Below, piece after piece: positions 1 through 2,478 of a DNA stretch of 5,072 nt. The stretch is from Pseudomonadota bacterium (GTDB lineage Bacteria; Pseudomonadota; Alphaproteobacteria; Rhizobiales; Beijerinckiaceae), in assembly GCA_023393655.1 (NCBI GenBank), contig JAEWKP010000184.1, positions 1-5,072 on the forward strand, written 5' to 3'. Made by a program: the position numbers and the translations under genes. A model generated the notes under the pieces. The model saw nothing but the letters and a program-made list of their open reading frames with translations. It was not told the origin of the DNA and searched no databases. Position 1 is the stretch's first letter. Each line of letters begins with the position of its first letter.

Positions 1-6
1 CTTTGC

Positions 7-12
7 CCTCCT
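7..12 (-). promoter_or_regulatory. Shine-Dalgarno of a leftward gene starting just outside the window
   Basis: The minus strand reads AGGAGG here, followed by GCAAAG to the window edge. A start codon placed immediately beyond position 1 would have a 6-base spacer, which is ideal. No minus-strand ORF with a good ribosome binding site starts inside positions 1-90. An EcfG-type promoter at 90-115 points leftward toward this site, giving an untranslated leader of about 80 bases. The gene itself cannot be seen, so its product is unknown. The site is observed; the existence of the gene is inferred. Confidence 0.55.
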
Positions 13-89
13 GTCGGCTGCGGCCGGTACATCCGCGGCAACGCATCCAACCGGAGAGCAGGAAGGTGCCGCGATGGCACCGCGCGGAC

Positions 90-115
90 AACGACGTAAG
101 CGCGCCTTTGGTTCC
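90..115 (-). promoter_or_regulatory. EcfG-type (general stress sigma factor) promoter, leftward
   Basis: On the minus strand the -35 element GGAAC lies at 115-111 and the -10 element CGTT at 93-90, separated by exactly 17 bases. This matches the consensus known for EcfG/RpoE2/SigT-family sigma factors of Alphaproteobacteria (GGAAC-N16/17-CGTT). Transcription would start near 83 and run out of the left edge of the window toward the ribosome binding site at 7-12. It is the mirror partner of the rightward promoter at 150-175, which makes a chance match unlikely. Confidence 0.7.
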
Positions 116-149
116 CGCAAGGATCCGCAGCACCGTGCTTCTCCCAAAG

Positions 150-175
150 GGAACGGTAGCAAGCCTGGGAGCGTT
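150..175 (+). promoter_or_regulatory. EcfG-type (general stress sigma factor) promoter of the four-gene operon
   Basis: GGAAC at 150-154 and CGTT at 172-175 are separated by exactly 17 bases, the EcfG consensus spacing. The predicted start of transcription, near 182, leaves a leader of about 22 bases that contains the ribosome binding site GGAGGG (195-200) of the first gene, at 205. The position is what a genuine promoter would need. No competing sigma-70-like promoter stood out between 116 and 204. Confidence 0.78.
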
Positions 176-204
176 CAGCCTCCGCACAGTGGATGGAGGG
201 ACAC

Positions 205-390
205 ATGGCAAATACTCGAAGCCCGGCGGTTGAAAGTCTCCGCGAGGAACAAAAGTCTCAAGCGAAAGCTGAGCGGGAGCTGACGCCCGACCAGAAGCTC
301 GAAAGGGCGCTCAAGGACACCTTTCCCGCCAGCGATCCTGTAGCTGAGCAAGTGCCGATTACGCCGGGCGCGGCGGAGGAGAAGAAATGA
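205..390 (+). CDS. 61-residue hydrophilic protein with a 'DTFPASDP' motif, general-stress operon
   Basis: A short, strongly charged protein (many Glu, Lys, Arg, Gln) with no membrane segment or signal peptide, so probably cytoplasmic. Residues about 25-47 carry the recognisable part: a short amphipathic helix (LERALKD) followed by TFPASDPV. This 'ALxDTFPASDP' signature recurs in small proteins of unknown function in Rhizobiales-type genomes. The ATG at 205 is preferred because GGAGGG (195-200) precedes it with a 4-base spacer; the ATG four codons earlier (193) has no ribosome binding site. It is the first gene after the EcfG-type promoter at 150-175, and its stop codon overlaps the next start in an ATGA. 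Function is unknown; expression in the general stress response is inferred from the promoter only. Confidence 0.8.
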   Translation: MANTRSPAVESLREEQKSQAKAERELTPDQKLERALKDTFPASDPVAEQVPITPGAAEEKK

Positions 391-695
391 TCCGCGCAGC
401 GATGTTCAGCTTGGCCGGCGCCTGGATTGCCGGGAAAGTCGACAGGGGTGAAATCCCTGAGCGGCTTGCCGTCCCGCTCACCATGCTGGCGACACGTCTT
501 CCTACGCCGTTGATCCTGGCCGGGGCGATTGGCTACGGATGGTACCGCATGAGCCAAGAGGCGCGGGCTACGGCGGCGCGGGATGTGACTCCGAGAAGCC
601 GCGCCGAGCCGGCTGCTCGGAGGGGGAAATCTGCATCGGGCCGATCACGAAGGGGAGTTCGGAACCCCCCGGCCGGAGGTGGCGCCGATGTTTAA
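387..695 (+). CDS. small membrane protein with a basic C-terminal tail, unknown function
   Basis: 102 residues. The N-terminal half is hydrophobic: a short stretch at about 4-16 and a clearer membrane helix at about 38-54 (LPTPLILAGAIGYGWYRM), with the intervening LAVPLTMLATRLPTP. From residue 60 on, the protein becomes a disordered, Arg/Ala/Gly-rich basic tail that probably stays in the cytoplasm. Its start forms an ATGA overlap with the preceding gene and has a strong ribosome binding site (GGAGGA, 375-380, 6-base spacer), which indicates translational coupling. The end overlaps the next start by 8 bases. The hydrophobic half resembles small membrane proteins of Rhizobiales annotated only as hypothetical. 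The tail is less convincing as conserved sequence and may vary between species. No function is assigned. Confidence 0.72.
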   Translation: MIRAAMFSLAGAWIAGKVDRGEIPERLAVPLTMLATRLPTPLILAGAIGYGWYRMSQEARATAARDVTPRSRAEPAARRGKSASGRSRRGVRNPPAGGGADV

Positions 696-933
696 GCTGT
701 TCGTGGAAATGTCGATGCTGGCCCTCGAGGCGCAGCAGGCCATCTGGCTCCGGAGCCTGAAGGTTGCCAGCGGCGGCCGTGCCGGCGAGCGCGAGGCCAA
801 GCTGATGGCGAAAGAGAAGGTCTCGGCTGCTCAGAGAGCGGTGGTGCAAGCGGCGGCCGGCGTAGGGCCTGTCGGCATTACGCGCGGCTATCGGCGCAAG
901 GTTCGCGCAAATGTCCGGCGGCTGTCGAGATAG
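688..933 (+). CDS. 81-residue helical protein of unknown function
   Basis: The protein has an N-terminal hydrophobic-to-amphipathic helix (MFKLFVEMSMLALEAQQ), a middle with Gly-Gly-Arg and 'EAKLMAKEKVSAAQRAV', and a basic C-terminus ending GYRRKVRANVRRLSR. This layout (hydrophobic helix, 'GG...EA..M..EKV.A', C-terminal 'YR..V.AN.RRL') recalls short hypothetical proteins common in Bradyrhizobium and Methylobacterium-type genomes, loosely phasin-like in being all-helical, but I cannot assign a family firmly. The ATG at 688 is chosen over the GTG at 679 because GGAGG (675-679) precedes it with an 8-base spacer. It overlaps the upstream gene by 8 bases and is followed after 9 bases by the SemiSWEET gene, so it is a mid-operon gene under the EcfG-type promoter. 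Confidence 0.75.
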   Translation: MFKLFVEMSMLALEAQQAIWLRSLKVASGGRAGEREAKLMAKEKVSAAQRAVVQAAAGVGPVGITRGYRRKVRANVRRLSR

Positions 934-942
934 GTATCGGAC

Positions 943-1233
943 GTGATCGGGTCGCGGTGGCTGGCCGGCACTCTTGCGGCGCTGTGCTCGACTATAAGCT
1001 TCGTCCCTCAGGCTTGTCCGATTGTCAGGACACGCGACGGGGCGATCTCGCCGCTGACCTATAGTCTGACCATGACCGGTTTCGCCCTTGGGACGGCCTA
1101 CGGCGTCGGCTTGGGCGAATGGCCGCTGATCGTCACGAACAGCGAATGGTTCGTTCTGTCCGTCTTCATTTTGACGCTGCTGCCCCGCGCCAAAAACGAG
1201 GCTGTGGCCGACACGATCGACCCTGCTCCCTAA
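943..1233 (+). CDS. SemiSWEET-family transporter (PQ-loop), lacks the pocket tryptophan
   Basis: SemiSWEETs are three-helix membrane proteins that dimerise to form a facilitative sugar channel in the cytoplasmic membrane. The 96-residue length is typical. Visible signatures are helix 1 with STISFVPQ (Pro22-Gln23, the PQ motif), the loop VRTRDGAISPLTY (family form TR...GIS...Y), helix 2 at about 40-57 ending AYGV, and helix 3 at about 61-80 with the conserved pocket asparagine, Asn66. The residue 16 before that Asn is Trp in characterised SemiSWEETs; here it is Gly50 (codon GGG, one base from TGG), so sugar binding may be altered or lost. GTG at 943 is taken as the start: it gives the usual short N-terminus before helix 1, but its ribosome binding site is weak, so translation may be coupled to the gene ending 9 bases upstream. 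It is the last gene of the stress-type operon. Confidence 0.85.
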   Translation: MIGSRWLAGTLAALCSTISFVPQACPIVRTRDGAISPLTYSLTMTGFALGTAYGVGLGEWPLIVTNSEWFVLSVFILTLLPRAKNEAVADTIDPAP

Positions 1234-1491
1234 GGCGCGTGAAAATTTGGCGGTGGCATCACCGTCGCTTCACCTCGCGTTGGCTTGGAACGAGCCACTC
1301 TGGCATGCCTGAAAAGCCGACAATCCCACTACCAGTCGTGAAACCGTTGCAGATCGAGGTCAGCAGCGACGCCGAGGCGACGCCATCATCAAGTTTGAAC
1401 CGGCCGGGGAGGTAGACGTACTCTCATTGAGCTTAAAGCAATGCTCGCGAGAGCCAGCCAGGAGCTGGGCAAGTATCAGCCGATCCAATAG
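1234..1491. other. convergent intergenic region, possible decayed reading frame
   Basis: This stretch lies between the ends of two convergent genes. No intact gene with a ribosome binding site is visible on either strand. On the plus strand, protein-like pieces occur in three successive frames: from an ATG at 1305 (MPEKPTIPLPVVKPLQIEV), then near 1382 (AIIKFEPAGEVD), then near 1423 (LIELKAMLARASQELGKY) to a stop at 1489-1491. Read with two frame changes they would form one protein of about 60 residues, so a frameshifted pseudogene is possible but unproven. A weak hairpin (CGGTG/CACCG, 1251-1264) follows the SemiSWEET stop without a clear T-run. I see no convincing terminator. Confidence 0.25.
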
Positions 1492-1827
1492 CTACATTGG
1501 TGTTTTCTTGAGATTGGCAGAAAGGGCTCTAGCGACTGCATCAGCTGCATCATCCGCCCCTGCATCAATTTCCGCCGCCTTAAAGCGGGCTTGCTCAGCC
1601 GTCTCACCGTGAAATTCGAGGGACGCGTGATAGACTTCATCGCCCTGAGTGTTCTGAACTGCCACACTCAAATTTAGCGTTTGGCCGTTCGGCAAGGCAT
1701 CCTGGACCATGTCTGCCAACGCCTGTTGAGCGGCGTCTGCCGCTGCGCCGTCATTCGGGAACGCAAGAGTATCTTCGCCCCGATCCACCTTCTTCCCGTC
1801 ATCCGTAACGAATCGATATTTGGGCAT
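1492..1827 (-). CDS. DUF6894-like small protein under its own EcfG-type promoter
   Basis: 111 residues, soluble, no signal peptide or membrane helix. The N-terminus, MPKYRFVTDDGKKVDRGEDT, then an Ala-rich helix (about 26-43) and an antiparallel-looking region (NLSVAVQNTQGDEVYHASLEF, about 52-72), fits the pattern of the DUF6894 family: MPxYxF..DG, charged turn, 'A..eA...l', 'v.V.d..G..v....l'. These proteins are numerous in Methylobacterium and Bradyrhizobium and have no known biochemical role. The tail from about 73 (GETAEQARFKAAEIDAG...) is longer than the core needs. The ATG at 1827 is chosen because GGAG lies 6 bases upstream; the ATG four codons earlier, at 1839, has none. An EcfG-type promoter at 1872-1897 precedes it, with a leader of about 40 bases. 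It is convergent with the SemiSWEET operon. Confidence 0.82.
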   Translation of the reverse strand: MPKYRFVTDDGKKVDRGEDTLAFPNDGAAADAAQQALADMVQDALPNGQTLNLSVAVQNTQGDEVYHASLEFHGETAEQARFKAAEIDAGADDAADAVARALSANLKKTPM

Positions 1828-1871
1828 GCCGCTCTCCATCGGCGACGAGGCACAGCGACGTGCCTCGGCCG

Positions 1872-1897
1872 AACGAGTGGCGCGGTGAATTGGTTCC
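1872..1897 (-). promoter_or_regulatory. EcfG-type promoter in front of the DUF6894-like gene
   Basis: On the minus strand GGAAC lies at 1897-1893 and CGTT at 1875-1872, with a spacer of exactly 17 bases, identical in format to the two promoters near the left edge. Transcription would start near 1865 and give a leader of about 38 bases with the GGAG ribosome binding site of the gene starting at 1827. The site sits entirely within the 78-base gap after the stop codon of the upstream gene (1906). Confidence 0.75.
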
Positions 1898-1905
1898 TTA
1901 TTGCC

Positions 1906-2121
1906 TCAGCAGCTCGCGCGATATCGATCAATAGCGCGCCGCCGAAGATCGTCCTCGTCCTCGGCCACACCGACGAGCGCTGCGATGATGTACTCCAGCC
2001 TGGTCCGCTCGCGCTCACCGAGAGGCTTCGGGGTCATCAACTGAAGCTCCGCCCAAGCCGCTTGTAACGCACCATCCGCTCGCGCAAGATCGACCGGATC
2101 GGTCAGCGATGAGAATGGCAT
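1906..2121 (-). CDS. 71-residue conserved-type small protein, unknown function
   Basis: A soluble, mostly helical protein. It opens MPFSSLTDPVDLARADGALQAAW and, after a Pro/Gly linker (TPKPLGE), continues RERTRLEYIIAALVGVAEDEDDLRRRAIDRYR. The pattern 'DP.dLaRA..Al..AW ... eRtRL.yI.a.L...a.de.dL..RAi.Ryr' is one I associate with short hypothetical proteins of Rhizobiales; no function is known to me. The ATG at 2121 is preferred over 2139 because GGGGAGG precedes it with a 5-base spacer, one of the strongest ribosome binding sites in the window. It lies downstream of the histidine kinase on the same strand, but 357 bases and a strong stem-loop separate them. The DUF6894-like gene follows after 78 bases and could be partly co-transcribed. 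Confidence 0.78.
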   Translation of the reverse strand: MPFSSLTDPVDLARADGALQAAWAELQLMTPKPLGERERTRLEYIIAALVGVAEDEDDLRRRAIDRYRASC

Positions 2122-2154
2122 GTCGTCCTCCCCGTCCATGCCTGAAGAGCCAAA

Positions 2155-2182
2155 AATCTAGCTGGCGACGTTGACGAGACAA
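2155..2182 (-). promoter_or_regulatory. weak sigma-70-like promoter candidate for the 71-residue protein gene
   Basis: The minus strand has TTGTCT (2182-2177) and TAGATT (2160-2155) with a 16-base spacer, four of six matches to each consensus box. It lies between the terminator-like stem-loop and the start codon at 2121, where a promoter would be expected, and would give a leader of under 30 bases. No EcfG-type sequence is present in this upstream region. The match quality is low and could be chance. Confidence 0.25.
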
Positions 2183-2193
2183 GAGGCAGAGGA

Positions 2194-2240
2194 AACGAAA
2201 GAGGCTCCGTCACAGCAGACGGAGCCAATATCCTTTCGTT
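2194..2240 (-). terminator. two-part stem-loop, probable rho-independent terminator on the minus strand
   Basis: The inner stem GGCTCCGTC/GACGGAGCC (2203-2211 with 2218-2226) pairs over 9 bases around a 6-base loop. An outer stem AACGAAAG/CTTTCGTT (2194-2201 with 2233-2240) adds 8 perfect pairs, separated by an asymmetric 1/6-base internal loop. Read leftward, the inner stem is followed by TCTTTCGTTTCC, a pyrimidine-rich tract broken by a single G, so termination of minus-strand transcription is plausible. Read rightward, there is no T-run. It would end a transcript coming from the kinase side, about 240 bases after the kinase stop codon. The outer pairing uses the T-rich tract itself, which is unusual for a plain terminator. 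Confidence 0.5.
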
Positions 2241-2343
2241 GTAGAGACGAAATATCTGAAAACCCAGCCAGGGAGGCGCGAGGCCGCGTAAAGTTTGCTG
2301 GTAGGGCGTTTACGTGGTGACGCCGCCTTAGCTTGCGCGACAG

Positions 2344-2359
2344 CCGCCGAGTTCGGCGG
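2344..2359. repeat. short GC-rich hairpin, role unclear
   Basis: CCGCCG (2344-2349) and CGGCGG (2354-2359) pair over 6 bases around an AGTT loop. No T-run follows on either strand close enough to make a standard terminator, though on the plus strand TCTTGGTCT follows. It lies about 120 bases past the kinase stop codon and could stabilise the 3' end of that message. Confidence 0.3.
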
Positions 2360-2478
2360 TCTTGGTCTAAGATTAGCATCAAGCAGCCCGCCGCGCCGTT
2401 GTGACCGATCTTCTTCGCTTACGCGCTCTCCGCGGTGAGGGGCGTTCGATCGCTCTCGGGGGTTTAAGGACGCTCGTA

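Larger units (their letters stand above)
2122..2478. other. gene-free region between the kinase and the 71-residue protein gene
   Basis: There is no supportable gene in this 357-base stretch. The only open frame (2158-2382, minus) has no ribosome binding site and runs through the strong stem-loop, so I do not call it. The region contains the two-part stem-loop at 2194-2240, a shorter hairpin at 2344-2359 (CCGCCG/CGGCGG with an AGTT loop) and a loose inverted repeat CGTAAA/TTTACG (2287-2314). It could be the long 3' end of the kinase transcript, or could contain a small RNA; the sequence alone does not decide. Confidence 0.5.

Noticed and set aside
3..283. Two plus-strand open frames (3-233 and 74-283)
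   Set aside because: They cross the divergent promoters and the ribosome binding site of the first operon gene, have no good ribosome binding site of their own, and are Arg/Ser/Pro-rich shadow sequence.
1119..1415. 98-residue plus-strand open frame overlapping the SemiSWEET end
   Set aside because: The first part is a shadow of the SemiSWEET gene; only the part after 1305 is mentioned, as a possible remnant.
1681..2067. 128-residue plus-strand open frame
   Set aside because: Runs antisense across two supported minus-strand small genes and the promoter between them; no ribosome binding site and no family resemblance.
2287..2314. Inverted repeat CGTAAA/TTTACG as an operator
   Set aside because: Only 6 pairs with a 16-base gap and no promoter nearby to regulate; likely chance.
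2158..2382. 74-residue minus-strand open frame
   Set aside because: No ribosome binding site, and it reads through the strong stem-loop at 2194-2240; composition is not protein-like.
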